Shown here: positions 1-10,751 of the stretch, in pieces
Position numbering within the stretch: the stretch's first letter is position 1
Layout: the number at the start of each line of letters is the position of its first letter
Origin: Rhodococcoides kyotonense
GTDB lineage: Bacteria > Actinomycetota > Actinomycetes > Mycobacteriales > Mycobacteriaceae
DNA length: 64,000 nucleotides
Assembly (NCBI RefSeq): GCF_001645385.1
Contig: NZ_LVHI01000012.1
Location: 394,106-458,105, forward strand
Direction of reading: 5' to 3'
The notes under the pieces: generated by a model
The model's database searches: none
The model's input: the letters and a program-made list of their open reading frames with translations, nothing else
What the model was told of the DNA's origin: nothing
Program-made: the position numbers and the translations under genes

Positions 1-443
1 TCACCCGTCAGGATCGCCATCATGCGCGACGGCAGGCCGAGCTTTCGGCCGACGGCGACGGCCGCGACCGCGTCGGGAGGTGCGACGACGGCGCCCAGCA
101 CGAGGGCTGCACCTAGGGTCAGTTCCGGGACGAGCCAGTTCGCGAAGTAGCCGACGGCGAAGGTCGTCACGACAACCATGATGATGCCGAGCCGCAGAAT
201 GTGGCCGAGGTTCTTACGGAAACTGACGAACGAGAAGTCGAGCGCAGCCGAGTACAGCAGCGGGGGCAGGACCGCGCCGAGGATGAGATCCGGCGCGAGG
301 GTGATGTGCGGGACGCCGGGTACGAACGACGCGATGGACCCGACCGTCACCAGGACGAGCGGAACCTGCAGATCGAGACGCTTCGCGAAACCGGCAACCG
401 CGACGGCGGCAATCACCACGAGGAGAAGAATCGGTCCGTCCAC
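1..443 (-). CDS. Na+/H+ antiporter, CPA1 type (N-terminal part)
   Basis: The reading frame leaves the window at its left edge, so only about 147 N-terminal residues are visible. They form several hydrophobic segments with the CPA1 exchanger pattern: an opening helix reading DGPILLLVVIAAVAVAG, a central PPLLYSAALDF stretch, and APPDAVAAVAVGRKLGLP near the visible end. In this family the last motif carries the conserved ion-binding region. The predicted role is electroneutral exchange of sodium for protons at the cytoplasmic membrane. The start is uncertain: a GTG at 443 places five residues before the first helix, and a TTG at 461 is possible. A palindrome lies just upstream. Confidence 0.75.
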   Translation of the reverse strand, partial: MDGPILLLVVIAAVAVAGFAKRLDLQVPLVLVTVGSIASFVPGVPHITLAPDLILGAVLPPLLYSAALDFSFVSFRKNLGHILRLGIIMVVVTTFAVGYFANWLVPELTLGAALVLGAVVAPPDAVAAVAVGRKLGLPSRMMAILTG

Positions 444-464
444 ACGAACATAGTGCGCCAACGC

Positions 465-512
465 ACCCGTGCGCGGATAGTTGGCCCAGGGGCCGACTGT
501 TCACGCACGGGT
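465..512. repeat. gene-end palindrome (terminator-like)
   Basis: Two 22-bp arms (465-486 and 491-512) form an imperfect inverted repeat with four mismatches. The outer part reads acccgtgcg and the inner part atagttggcc. It lies between the stop of the antitoxin-like gene and the antiporter start. It belongs to the family also seen at 6459, 8989, 21280, 31732 and 36481. There is no T-run, so intrinsic termination is possible but not shown. Confidence 0.75.
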
Positions 513-524
513 CGCGCAGCCGCA

Positions 525-713
525 TTATTTTTCCGGAATCGCCTTCTTCGCGGCTTCCTGAACCTTGTCGACCTTGTCGGAATACTTGCCGCCGGTCTTG
601 TTGTCGATGAAGTCACCGGCCTTGTCGACGGCGCTCTCGATCTTGTCCGAGTTCTCGGCAGCGGCCTTCTTGCCCTTGTCGACGAGACCCTTCAGATTGT
701 CTGCGAAACCCAT
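525..713 (-). CDS. Rv0909-type small antitoxin-like protein
   Basis: This is a 62-residue, highly charged helical protein that starts MGFADNLKGLVDKGKKAAAE and is rich in Lys, Asp and Ala. The pattern matches the MT0933/Rv0909 antitoxin family, which in M. tuberculosis sits next to ctpE exactly as here. In that species it is paired with the toxin Rv0910, but no Rv0910-like gene is visible here: the next gene is an antiporter. It follows ctpE on the same strand with a 45-bp gap. The family call rests on sequence pattern plus synteny. A general stress or cell-envelope role cannot be excluded. Confidence 0.7.
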   Translation of the reverse strand: MGFADNLKGLVDKGKKAAAENSDKIESAVDKAGDFIDNKTGGKYSDKVDKVQEAAKKAIPEK

Positions 714-758
714 GATCGCTCCATCTCGTGTGGTTGTGTCCGACCCCGAAAAGCTTAC

Positions 759-3164
759 TCAGGCCGGTGCGCCTGCAAACAGGCGTCGTCTTTCTCCGTG
801 CAGCGCCGCACTGATCCACCAGGCTGCTTCGACTGCCACGATGCCGATTGCGCCGATGACGAGTGCCGTCGTCGTCAGGGCGATGTTCGACGGGTCCAGC
901 TTGAAGAACGTGCGGCAGAACGGGATCGTGAACAGCAGCAGGTAGCCGACGACCGACCCGGCGAGCAACAGAATCTTCCACCACACGTACGGCCGCGCGA
1001 CGACGGCGAGAACCCAGACGGCGATCATGATCAACGTGATCAGTGCCGTCGTACTGGCTTGCGTCACCTGGGTTTCCGACGCCTCGGGCCCCTGGTACGC
1101 GAGCAGGTACGACACGAACGTCGCGACACCGACGATCAGTCCCGACGGCACCGCCAGACGCATGACGCGGCCCACGAATCCAGTGCGTGCGCGTTCGTTG
1201 TTCGGCGCGAGCGACAGGATGAACGCCGGAATGCCGATGGTGAACCACGCTGCGATCGTGACGTGCCTCGGCAGGAACGGATACGGCAGTGGTTCGAAGT
1301 GGAAGATCTGCGACAGCACACCCGAGATCCCGATGAGAAACGCGAGCAGCACCGAGTACACCGTCTTGGTGAGGAACAGATTCGAGACGCGTTCGATGTT
1401 GCCGATGACGCGTCGACCTTCACCGACGACATACGGCAGCGTGGCGAACTTGTTGTCCAGCAACACGATCTGTGCGACCGCGCGCGTTGCCGCGCTTCCC
1501 GATCCCATCGCGACGCCGATGTCGGCGTCCTTGAGGGCGAGCACGTCGTTGACGCCGTCGCCGGTCATCGCGACGGTGTGCCCCCGAGACTGCAGCGCGC
1601 CGACCATCTGCCGCTTCTGATCGGGACGCACGCGTCCGAAGGTGATGCCGCTTTCGACGGTGTCGGCCAGTTCGTCGTCGTTCTCGGGCAGCGTGCGTGC
1701 GTCGACGGGGCTGCCCTCCAATCCGAGCGAGCCCGCGACCGCGCCGACCGACACCGCGTTGTCGCCGGAGATGACCTTGACCGAGACGGACTGGCTGGCG
1801 AAGTAGTCGAGGGTCTCGCGGGCGTCGGAACGCACCTTCTGCTCGAGGATCACCAGGGCCCGAGGCGTCACGACGCCGGGAGCGTCGACGTCGTCGACGG
1901 GCAGGTCACTGCTGGCCAACAGCAGGACACGCAGGCCGGACGAGCCCGCATCCTCGGCCTGGCGCGCGATGACAGTGTCCGCGTCGAGCAGTACGTCCGG
2001 GGCGCCGAGGAGCCAGTTGCCGTGGTCCCCGTAGGACAGCCCGCTCCACTTCTTCGCCGACGAGAAGGGTGCGACGGCAGTCTCGGTCCAGTTCGGATCG
2101 TCGGGAAAGGCCTCGGCAATGGCGAGCACGCTGGCGTTCGGCCGCGGATCGTCGTGGGCGAGGGCAGCGAGCACCTGCGTCAGCAGGCCGCCGTCGCCGT
2201 CCTCGACGACACGCAGCTCCGACAGGCGCATACCGTTCTCGGTGAGGGTTCCGGTCTTGTCCGCGCAGACGACGTCGACGCGCGCGAGACCCTCGATCGC
2301 GGGAAGTTCCTGCACGAGACACTTGCGCTGGCCGAGGCGAACGACACCGACCGCGAACGCGATCGACGTCATCAGCACGAGGCCTTCCGGCACCATCGGC
2401 ACGAGCGCGGCCACCATGCCGTTGAGCGCGGGCCCGAGCGACTGACCGCTCGAGAACAGCTGGTTGTAGATGATCAGCGCACCGGCCGGAATCATCAGGT
2501 ACGTGATGAACTTCAGGATCCTGTCGATGCCGCTGCGCAGTTCGGAATGCACGAGCGTGAACTTGCTGGCTTCCTCGGCGAGCCGGGCGGCGTACGCGTC
2601 GCGTCCGACTTTGGTCGCCCGGTAGGCGCCGCTGCCCGAGACGACGAAACTTCCCGAAAGCACTTGTGCGCCATCGGTTTTGTGGACAGCGTCGGCCTCG
2701 CCGGTGAGCAGGGACTCGTCGACCTCCAGGCTGGCCGTCTCGATGATCTCGCCGTCGACGACGATCTGATCGCCCGGTCCGAGTTCGATGACGTCGCCGA
2801 GGACGACCTCGTCGGGCGCGACCTCGCGGGCCACGCCGTCGCGTCGCACGACGGGCTTGTTCTGGCCGACGATCGCCAGTTCGTCCAGCGTCTTCTTGGC
2901 GCGGATCTCCTGGATGATGCCGATGCCGCTGTTCGCAATGATCAGCAGGCCGAACATGCCGTCGACGATCGACCCGGTCGACAACACGATCAGCAGCAAC
3001 ACACCCAGGATCGCATTGATTCGGGTGAAAACGTTGCCCCGAACGATGTCCTTGACGGACCGACTCGCACGAGCCGGGACGTCGTTCGATTTCCCCTCGG
3101 ACCGAAGCTGCGCCACCTGCGCTTCGGTCAATCCGCCCTCGCGCTCGTCCGTCTCGATCGACAT
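759..3164 (-). CDS. ctpE: P-type cation ATPase CtpE
   Basis: This is an 801-residue P-type ATPase. The cytoplasmic N-terminus is followed by paired membrane helices, an actuator domain with LTGEA in place of the usual TGES (about 153-157), the membrane motif VPEGL (258-262), and the phosphorylation loop DKTGT with the acceptor Asp at 302. A MTGDGVND hinge and a C-terminal bundle of membrane helices follow. M. tuberculosis CtpE is described as a calcium-uptake ATPase needed for envelope integrity. The homology and the flanking Rv0909- and Rv0906-like genes support orthology. The metal specificity is inferred from the family, not read from the sequence. Confidence 0.92.
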   Translation of the reverse strand: MSIETDEREGGLTEAQVAQLRSEGKSNDVPARASRSVKDIVRGNVFTRINAILGVLLLIVLSTGSIVDGMFGLLIIANSGIGIIQEIRAKKTLDELAIVGQNKPVVRRDGVAREVAPDEVVLGDVIELGPGDQIVVDGEIIETASLEVDESLLTGEADAVHKTDGAQVLSGSFVVSGSGAYRATKVGRDAYAARLAEEASKFTLVHSELRSGIDRILKFITYLMIPAGALIIYNQLFSSGQSLGPALNGMVAALVPMVPEGLVLMTSIAFAVGVVRLGQRKCLVQELPAIEGLARVDVVCADKTGTLTENGMRLSELRVVEDGDGGLLTQVLAALAHDDPRPNASVLAIAEAFPDDPNWTETAVAPFSSAKKWSGLSYGDHGNWLLGAPDVLLDADTVIARQAEDAGSSGLRVLLLASSDLPVDDVDAPGVVTPRALVILEQKVRSDARETLDYFASQSVSVKVISGDNAVSVGAVAGSLGLEGSPVDARTLPENDDELADTVESGITFGRVRPDQKRQMVGALQSRGHTVAMTGDGVNDVLALKDADIGVAMGSGSAATRAVAQIVLLDNKFATLPYVVGEGRRVIGNIERVSNLFLTKTVYSVLLAFLIGISGVLSQIFHFEPLPYPFLPRHVTIAAWFTIGIPAFILSLAPNNERARTGFVGRVMRLAVPSGLIVGVATFVSYLLAYQGPEASETQVTQASTTALITLIMIAVWVLAVVARPYVWWKILLLAGSVVGYLLLFTIPFCRTFFKLDPSNIALTTTALVIGAIGIVAVEAAWWISAALHGERRRLFAGAPA

Positions 3165-3176
3165 GGGGGTTAGCCT

Positions 3177-3209
3177 AATCGGGTCGTTCCTGCAGGCTCC
3201 ACTCCTGCC
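3177..3209. repeat. dispersed repeat, copy 1 (gggtcgttcc...caggct)
   Basis: A roughly 33-bp sequence beginning aatcgggtcgttcc and continuing tgcaggctccactcc lies between the metallo-hydrolase stop and the ctpE start. Two closely related copies occur at 32704-32771. All copies sit directly after gene ends, which suggests a small dispersed 3'-end element. Confidence 0.6.
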
Positions 3210-3222
3210 TATGCGTTCGCCG

Positions 3223-4323
3223 TCATCCGAGCCGTGCCCACCAACGGTCGTCGGCGACGCCGTGAGCGACGTCGACCCGCTGACCCGGCATCGGCACGGC
3301 CGTCGTGATTCCTGCCTCGTTCGCCGCGGCCTTCAACCGAACAATCGGCTCCGACCACGGATGGAAGGCGAGGTTGAAGGTAGCCCAGTGGACCGGCACG
3401 AGAACACCACCGTTCAGGTCCTCATGCGCGCGGACCGCTTCCTCGGGGTTCATGTGAATATCGGCCCAGCGCGGGTCGTAGGCACCGACCGGCAGCAGCG
3501 TCAGATCGAAGGGGCCGTACTGGGCACCGATCTCGGCGAACTTGACCGTGTATCCGGTGTCACCACCGAAGAAGACGCGATGCTCCGGCCCGGCGAACGC
3601 CCAGGACGCCCACTGCGTCGGGTCGCGCCTGAGTCCTCGACCGGAGAAGTGCCTGGCCTCGGTGCACGTGATGGTCAGACCGTCGATCTGGGTCTGCTCG
3701 TCCCAGTCGAGTTCGACGATCCTGTCCTCCGGGATCCGCCAGTGCCGCAGGTGCGCGCCGATGCCGATCGGTACGACGAACGGCGCGTCCTGCAGACTCG
3801 CAAGCCGCTGGATGGTCGCCTTGTCCAGATGGTCGTAGTGATCGTGCGAGATGACGATGGCGTCGACCTTCGGAAGCGCGCGCAGCGGCAGAGGCGTCGG
3901 ATGCAGCCGAGCCGGACCGAGCGTGCGCGACGGCGACACACGGTTGCTCCACACCGGATCGGCGAGGATCCGTCGACCGTCGAGCTCGATCAGCACCGAC
4001 GAATGCCCGTACCAGGTGACGGCCGTTTCCCCGGCGTCGACCGGCGCGATCGTCGGCGCCAACGGGACCGGTCGCTGCGGCTTGCCGTCAGATCGACGCT
4101 TGAGGAACGACACCAGGAGAGACTCGCCGCTGCCGCCGGTGAAGCTCGAGCTCGGCTCGCTGTTGTGGAACCGGCGGTCGCGGTAGCGCGCGGAGTTCGC
4201 GGCGTACGGCGCGATCTTCGCTGCGGTGGCACCGATCTGCGCGGGCAGACCCCACGCGGCACGCGTCACCCAGGCAGCAGCCGCGACACCCACAGCAAGA
4301 GGCACGATCGATTTGCTCGTCAC
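3223..4323 (-). CDS. metallo-beta-lactamase-fold hydrolase, Rv0906/NAPE-PLD-like
   Basis: This is a 366-residue protein with an N-terminal hydrophobic segment (about residues 5-25), then the fold's signature SHDHYDHLD. Later metal-ligand motifs are FFGGDTGYT and [13 protein letters not shown]. It resembles the lipase-like metallo-hydrolases related to NAPE-hydrolysing phospholipase D and the Rv0906 product of M. tuberculosis, and it occupies the same place beside ctpE. It probably hydrolyses a phosphodiester or ester at the membrane, but the substrate is unknown. The GTG at 4323 was chosen as start because it directly precedes the membrane segment. Confidence 0.85.
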   Translation of the reverse strand: MTSKSIVPLAVGVAAAAWVTRAAWGLPAQIGATAAKIAPYAANSARYRDRRFHNSEPSSSFTGGSGESLLVSFLKRRSDGKPQRPVPLAPTIAPVDAGETAVTWYGHSSVLIELDGRRILADPVWSNRVSPSRTLGPARLHPTPLPLRALPKVDAIVISHDHYDHLDKATIQRLASLQDAPFVVPIGIGAHLRHWRIPEDRIVELDWDEQTQIDGLTITCTEARHFSGRGLRRDPTQWASWAFAGPEHRVFFGGDTGYTVKFAEIGAQYGPFDLTLLPVGAYDPRWADIHMNPEEAVRAHEDLNGGVLVPVHWATFNLAFHPWSEPIVRLKAAANEAGITTAVPMPGQRVDVAHGVADDRWWARLG

Positions 4324-4521
4324 CGAAGCCACGATAGGTGAACTGCTGCGATCGAGGGCGTGGTCACCGCGTCGATCGCGTCGCCTGTGGTCGCTGACGT
4401 GGACCGATGTTCCCGTCGTGTTCTCCCTCGGCGTAACGGCCATCTCCCGCAGCTCGGCGCCCCGGTACGGAAGTAGAATTCTCGATGTCGTTTTTGCTCT
4501 GAAAGGAGATCGCACCCAGTC

Positions 4522-6447
<1,926 letters not shown>

Positions 6448-6458
6448 GCGACTTCGTC

Positions 6459-6506
6459 GCACGTGAGTGGGAATGTAGAGCAGGCTCTACATTCCCACTC
6501 ACGTGC
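6459..6506. terminator. perfect gene-end palindrome between htpG and tetR
   Basis: Two exactly complementary 23-bp arms (6459-6481 and 6484-6506) are separated by two bases. The arm reads gcacgtgagtgggaatgta followed by gagc. It lies 12 bp after the htpG stop and touches the stop codon of the convergent TetR gene (6506-6508). It can act as a bidirectional terminator for the convergent pair. It is also a member of the dispersed gene-end palindrome family. Confidence 0.8.
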
Positions 6507-7090
6507 TAGGCGAACCCGAGCTCGTCCAACGCGGCCAGATAGTGCTCGCCGTCGAAGTCGGGTAGCAGCGCCGACTGCAGGATGTACCCCTGACACAGCC
6601 CGACGACGAGGGGCGCGACCGCCCGTGCACGATCGTCGGAGTCCTCGAAACCCTTCTGCGCGAACCAGACTCGCAGATAGCGCTCGTACAGCCCTCGCAG
6701 TTCCACCACGACCGGAATCACCGTCGACGTCTCGCGCGGCTCTGCTGCCGCCGCCGCCCAGATCTGCACCAGGATGCTCGGGTTCCCGATGTCGCGCGTC
6801 ATCCCCGCCAGGAACATGCGGATGACAGCCTGCGGCGGAGGCAACGGATCCTGCTTCTCCAGCCCGTCGAGGTCCTCGGACCGGCTCCTCAGGACGTCAC
6901 GCGTCACCTGCAGGATCAGCTCCTGCTTGTTCTTGAAGTAGCTGTAGATCGCGCCGGCCGACAGCCCTGATTCGGAGATGATGTCGGCCATCGATGTGCC
7001 CTCGAACCCCGATCGCGCGAAGCACGTCATCGCCGCATCGATGATCTGACGTCGACGCTCGACGCGGTGGTCCTCGCTCACTTTGGGCAC
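6506..7090 (-). CDS. TetR-family repressor of the divergent membrane protein gene
   Basis: This is a 194-residue TetR regulator. The N-terminal helix-turn-helix is evident (RRRQIIDAAMTCFARSGFEG, then MADIISESGLSAGAIYSYFKNK), followed by a divergent ligand-binding domain. It is transcribed away from the membrane protein gene at 7186, and the shared 95-bp gap holds two matching inverted repeats. The likely role is a repressor of its own gene and of the neighbour. The start is the GTG at 7090. The inducer cannot be read from the sequence. Confidence 0.88.
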   Translation of the reverse strand: MPKVSEDHRVERRRQIIDAAMTCFARSGFEGTSMADIISESGLSAGAIYSYFKNKQELILQVTRDVLRSRSEDLDGLEKQDPLPPPQAVIRMFLAGMTRDIGNPSILVQIWAAAAAEPRETSTVIPVVVELRGLYERYLRVWFAQKGFEDSDDRARAVAPLVVGLCQGYILQSALLPDFDGEHYLAALDELGFA

Positions 7091-7104
7091 CCGGCCATAT
7101 TAAA

Positions 7105-7167
7105 AACGAATGCTCGTTCTTGACAACTGGCCCTCGGCGTCTCAGCATAAAAGAACGATTATTCGTT
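7105..7167. promoter_or_regulatory. two TetR operators AACGA-N4-TCGTT
   Basis: Two inverted repeats with the same half-sites occur here: AACGA-ATGC-TCGTT at 7105-7118 and AACGA-TTAT-TCGTT at 7154-7167. The first lies close to the tetR start and just before a TTGACA (7120-7125) that could be the -35 element for the rightward promoter. The second covers the region just before the ribosome site of the membrane protein gene. This placement suits repression in both directions. Confidence 0.8.
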
Positions 7168-7185
7168 TTATTTAGGAGTCGAACC

Positions 7186-8151
7186 ATGAAGCTCACCACC
7201 TGGCCACGCGCCGTCGCCGTCGCACTCGCAGGCACGGCAGCCCTGGCCGTCGTCGTCCTCGCCTTCCTGTGGCCGTCCGTCACGTCGAAGGTCCACGAGA
7301 TTCCTGTCGCTGTCGTCGGCGACTCACCCGCTGTGACCAGCCGGTTGTCGGAGCAGTTCGACGTCACGACGGCGGCGAGCCGTGACGACGCCGTGCAGCG
7401 GATCGAATCGCGCGACGTGTACGGCGCAGTCGTTCTCGGCCCGACCCCGGAGGTTCTGACGGCCTCCGCCAACGGCGCGGTCGTCGGTCAGATGCTCACC
7501 GGGGTTGCGTCGGCGATGAATGCTCAGGTCACCGACGTCGTGCCGCTGGCGTCGACCGACGCGCGAGGCGCCGGCCTGTCGGCAATGGCGTTCCCGCTGG
7601 TAATCGGCGGCATCATCGGCGGTGTCGTCATCTCGATGACCACCAGGGGCGTGTGGCGACGGCTCCTCGCCACCGCGGTCTACGGCGTCGGGGCAGGTGT
7701 TGTCGTCGTGGCCATCACCCAGGGTTGGTTCGGCATTCTTCACGGACCCGTGCTTCTCGACGTGGCCGCGGCAGCCCTCGCGGTTCTGGCCGTCAGTGCC
7801 CCGATCGTCGGTCTGACGTCGATCATCGGGCCGGCGGGCATCGGCGTCGTCGCGGTACTGATGATGTTCGTCGGAAATCAGATCGCCGGGGCGACGCAAC
7901 CCGCCCAGTTCCTGCCGGCGCCGTGGGGTGCCATCGGACAGTTCTTGCCGCCGGGCGCCGGGTCGACCCTGATGCGGACGCTGTCCTACTTTCCCGAGGC
8001 ATCGACCGCTCAGGCGTGGTGGGTGCTGATCGCGTGGGTCGCGCTGGGTGGCGTGTTCATGGCCGTCGGGCACCGCACGACGACGGCCGCGACACGCGCG
8101 TCGATCGTGCGAGCAAGCTCGGTCGCCGAGCCGGAGCGTGTTGCACTGTAG
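7186..8151 (+). CDS. membrane protein of ABC-2/YhgE type, TetR controlled
   Basis: This is a 321-residue protein with one N-terminal helix (about 9-30), an extracytoplasmic domain of roughly 110 residues, and then five or six further helices. That layout resembles ABC-2 permeases and YhgE/Pip-type export proteins. No ATPase is encoded beside it. Its divergent TetR partner and two operators suggest an inducible export or envelope-stress function, which is an inference. The ATG at 7186 follows a weak ribosome site (aggag, 7174-7178). The substrate is unknown. Confidence 0.7.
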   Translation: MKLTTWPRAVAVALAGTAALAVVVLAFLWPSVTSKVHEIPVAVVGDSPAVTSRLSEQFDVTTAASRDDAVQRIESRDVYGAVVLGPTPEVLTASANGAVVGQMLTGVASAMNAQVTDVVPLASTDARGAGLSAMAFPLVIGGIIGGVVISMTTRGVWRRLLATAVYGVGAGVVVVAITQGWFGILHGPVLLDVAAAALAVLAVSAPIVGLTSIIGPAGIGVVAVLMMFVGNQIAGATQPAQFLPAPWGAIGQFLPPGAGSTLMRTLSYFPEASTAQAWWVLIAWVALGGVFMAVGHRTTTAATRASIVRASSVAEPERVAL

Positions 8152-8180
8152 GCACCGACCATCGAATGGAGGCCTTGGAC

Positions 8181-8981
8181 GTGACGGACCCGGTACTGAT
8201 CGAACGCAGCGACGACGTCGTCGTATGGACCTTGAACTATCCCGAAGCGCGGAACCCGATCTCGGAGATCGAGACGATCGACGCGCTCGAGGACGCCGTT
8301 CGGGACGTGAACCGCGACCCCAGTGTGCGAGTGGCGATTCTGACCGGCGCCGGGTCCGCGTTCTCGTCCGGAGGCAACGTCAAGCACATGCGGGACAAGG
8401 AAGGAATGTTCGGCGGCAGCCCGGCCGAACTGCGGCAGGGCTACCGTCACGGCATCCAGCGCATTCCGAAAGCGTTGTACCACTGCGAGATTCCGACCAT
8501 CGCCGCCGTCAACGGTCCGGCCGTCGGGGCGGGGTGCGACCTGGCGCTGATGTGCGATCTGCGTATCGCGTCGACGACGGCGAAGTTCGCGGAGAGCTTC
8601 GTCAAGGTCGGCATCATTCCCGGCGACGGCGGTGCATGGCTGCTGCCACGGGCCGTCGGCATGGCTCGGGCGAGCGAGATGGCGTTCACCGGTGAGGCGA
8701 TCGACGCGTCGACGGCGCTCGAGTGGGGCATGGTGTCGCAGGTGGTCGACCCCGACGACTTGCTCCCCGCGGCGCACGCGCTGGCGGCACGTGTGGCCGT
8801 CAACCCGCCGCAGGTGTTGCGGATGACGAAGAAACTCCTGCGCGAAGGTCAGCACCAGAGCCTCGAGTCGCTGCTGGAACTGTCCGCGGCGTATCAGGCG
8901 ATCGCGCACACGACGTCGGACCACTCCGAAGCGGTGAACGCGATGCTGGACCGGCGGGAGCCGAGGTTCGAAGGCCGCTGA
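8181..8981 (+). CDS. enoyl-CoA hydratase/isomerase family protein
   Basis: This is a 266-residue crotonase-fold protein. It shows the oxyanion-hole motifs of the family (GAGSAFSSGGNVKHM and IAAVNGPAVGAGCDLALMCD) and the FVKVGIIPGDGGAWLLPR region that carries the second catalytic segment. It probably acts on acyl-CoA in beta-oxidation. The start is decided by the ribosome site: GGAGG at 8168-8172 is eight bases before the GTG at 8181, whereas the ATG at 8166 would contain it. It follows the membrane protein gene by 29 bp and may be co-transcribed with it. Confidence 0.88.
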   Translation: MTDPVLIERSDDVVVWTLNYPEARNPISEIETIDALEDAVRDVNRDPSVRVAILTGAGSAFSSGGNVKHMRDKEGMFGGSPAELRQGYRHGIQRIPKALYHCEIPTIAAVNGPAVGAGCDLALMCDLRIASTTAKFAESFVKVGIIPGDGGAWLLPRAVGMARASEMAFTGEAIDASTALEWGMVSQVVDPDDLLPAAHALAARVAVNPPQVLRMTKKLLREGQHQSLESLLELSAAYQAIAHTTSDHSEAVNAMLDRREPRFEGR

Positions 8982-8988
8982 CGCGCCT

Positions 8989-9030
8989 CGTGCGTGCGAA
9001 TGTACAGCCGGCTGTACATTCGCGCGCACG
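8989..9030. terminator. gene-end palindrome between hydratase and sigma factor genes
   Basis: Arms of 20 bp (8989-9008 and 9011-9030) differ at one position and are separated by two bases. The arm reads cgtgcgtgcgaatgtacagc. It lies between two convergent genes, and the sigma factor stop codon begins three bases beyond the right arm. It shares the gaatgta core with the palindrome at 6459. Confidence 0.8.
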
Positions 9031-9032
9031 GG

Positions 9033-9596
9033 CTAGGCGCTCATCGCCAGTTCCGCGCGGAGTTGATTCATCGCCCGATGCTGGGCGACCCGCACCGCGC
9101 CGGCGCTCATTCCGAGCGCCCGACCGGTTTCGGGAGCCGTCAGTCCCCACACGACGCGCATCAGAACGATCTTGCGCAGTTTCGGGGCAAGTGTGTTCAT
9201 CAACGCTGTGGCATCGCTGTGCAATTCGGAATTCAGCGCGTGCTGTTCCGGACCGTCGTCGGTACTCGGTTCGTCGGTCACGAGTTCGAGTGAATATGCC
9301 CGTCGCAGAGCGGTTTTGCGGCCCGCGTCGGCCAGTTTGTGCGATGCGATGCCGTAGACGAAGGCCATGAACGGTTTGCCGTAATCACGATACGTCGGCA
9401 CCGCCGTCACGAGCGCCAGACAGACTTCCTGCACCACGTCGTCCGCGGACACGTCGAGGTTGCCGGAACGCGTTGTGCAGTAACGCTCGAGGTGTGGCCG
9501 CACCAGAGCGATCACGTCTCCCAGTGCGTCCTTGTCACCGGCCACTGCCTGCGGCACGCGCGCCTCGAGTGTGTCCACGATGTCTACCACGGTCAT
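9033..9596 (-). CDS. ECF sigma factor, SigD/ShbA type
   Basis: This is a 187-residue sigma-70 family factor. Region 2 includes [20 protein letters not shown] and the region 4 helix-turn-helix is [26 protein letters not shown]. The sequence recalls M. tuberculosis SigD and Streptomyces ShbA. No anti-sigma gene follows: downstream is a palindrome and a convergent hydratase. Control by an unlinked anti-sigma factor or at the transcriptional level is therefore likely. It is transcribed away from the alpha/beta hydrolase. The assignment within ECF groups is tentative. Confidence 0.8.
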   Translation of the reverse strand: MTVVDIVDTLEARVPQAVAGDKDALGDVIALVRPHLERYCTTRSGNLDVSADDVVQEVCLALVTAVPTYRDYGKPFMAFVYGIASHKLADAGRKTALRRAYSLELVTDEPSTDDGPEQHALNSELHSDATALMNTLAPKLRKIVLMRVVWGLTAPETGRALGMSAGAVRVAQHRAMNQLRAELAMSA

Positions 9597-9821
9597 CGCT
9601 CACGTCCTCCCTGCCGAACTCCCCTGTCGATGATTCGATACTGCGGCGATTCCGGTTTGGTCACTACCCACCCCAGGGTGAACAAGTGCACCCCGGGGGT
9701 GATCTTTCGTCAGTCGTCGGGAGGGTTCGACGACGCGTGCAGGTCGACGACAGTAGTGGGACGTAACGCATTCAGCGGTACAGGCGAAACCCCGTACACA
9801 CCACCGGACATCGGAGGACCC

Positions 9822-10751
9822 ATGAGGCAGCGGACGCAGGGACGGAGCACAGTGGTCGCGGACGACGGCACAGCCCTTGCCGTCCGCGAATCGGGCGATC
9901 CGAATGCACCGATGACGGTGGTCTTCGTGCACGGTCACTGTCTCGCCAAGGAATCGTGGGCCGACGTTCAGGACGAGCTCGCCGCGACGTGGGGCGACGA
10001 CATCCACATGGTCTCCTACGACCACCGCGGCCACGGCGCGTCCGGCAGCGCCGACGCATCCACGTACACGATCGAACAACTCGGCCGTGATCTCGCCGCC
10101 GTCGTCAGAACCACGGTTCCGACGGGCCGTTACGTGGTCGTCGGACATTCGATGGGCGGCATGACGGCCATGGCGTACGCGCGTCAGCAACTTGGCGAAC
10201 TCGGTGATCGGCTGGTCGGCGTCGGCCTCGTCGCCACCGCTGCATCGGGCCTGGCGGAGGACGGTCTCGGGGCGTATCTGGCCCATCCGCTGGTGTCGAT
10301 GTTCCAGTCCGCGGTGCGTCACGCACCGTCGGTCATGGGCCGTTCCAAGCGTCTCAGCAGGGGAATCTGCGCCCCGATCGTCCGGGCGGCAGGCTGCGGG
10401 TCCCGGCGCGTCAGCCCACGGGTCGTCGCGGTGGCCACCGCGATGCTGAACGACACGTCCGTCGTCACGATGGCCGCGTTCCTGAAGTCGCTGCACGATT
10501 TCGACGAGTCGAAGTCCATCGCCGCTCTGGCAGTCGTCCCGACGTTCGTGCTCTGCGGGTCCGACGACGTCATGACCCCGATGCAGCATTCGGAGGCGAT
10601 CTCGCGCCACCTCCCGGCAGCGCGCCTGGTCACCGTCGAGAAGGCCGGCCACATGGTCGTCCTCGAACGTGCACGCGAGGTTGCCGACGCGGTGGCGACG
10701 CTCGTCGAGCGCGCGATCGCCGATACCAGGACGCTAGAGATCGCGCTGTGA
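9822..10751 (+). CDS. alpha/beta hydrolase
   Basis: This is a 309-residue hydrolase. It has VVFVHGHCLAKESW with the oxyanion HG, the nucleophile elbow VGHSMGG with Ser110, the acid region VLCGSDDVMTP, and a C-terminal catalytic His in EKAGHMVVLE. It probably cleaves an ester or lactone, with unknown substrate. The ATG at 9822 has a good ribosome site (ggagga, 9813-9818). The 225-bp gap upstream separates it from the divergent sigma factor gene and shows no clear motif. Its last 18 bp overlap the convergent FHA gene. Confidence 0.85.
   Translation: MRQRTQGRSTVVADDGTALAVRESGDPNAPMTVVFVHGHCLAKESWADVQDELAATWGDDIHMVSYDHRGHGASGSADASTYTIEQLGRDLAAVVRTTVPTGRYVVVGHSMGGMTAMAYARQQLGELGDRLVGVGLVATAASGLAEDGLGAYLAHPLVSMFQSAVRHAPSVMGRSKRLSRGICAPIVRAAGCGSRRVSPRVVAVATAMLNDTSVVTMAAFLKSLHDFDESKSIAALAVVPTFVLCGSDDVMTPMQHSEAISRHLPAARLVTVEKAGHMVVLERAREVADAVATLVERAIADTRTLEIAL

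Noticed and set aside
201-3173. Long rightward frame opposite ctpE
   Set aside because: It is an antisense shadow of the ctpE gene produced by high GC content. Its translation is Arg/Asp-rich with no domain.
8166-8168. ATG at 8166 as start of the enoyl-CoA hydratase
   Set aside because: The GGAGG ribosome site begins at 8168 and fits the GTG at 8181 much better.
8960-8985. tRNA T-loop-like ggttcgaa
   Set aside because: It is the coding end of the enoyl-CoA hydratase gene (PRFEGR). No cloverleaf can be formed around it.
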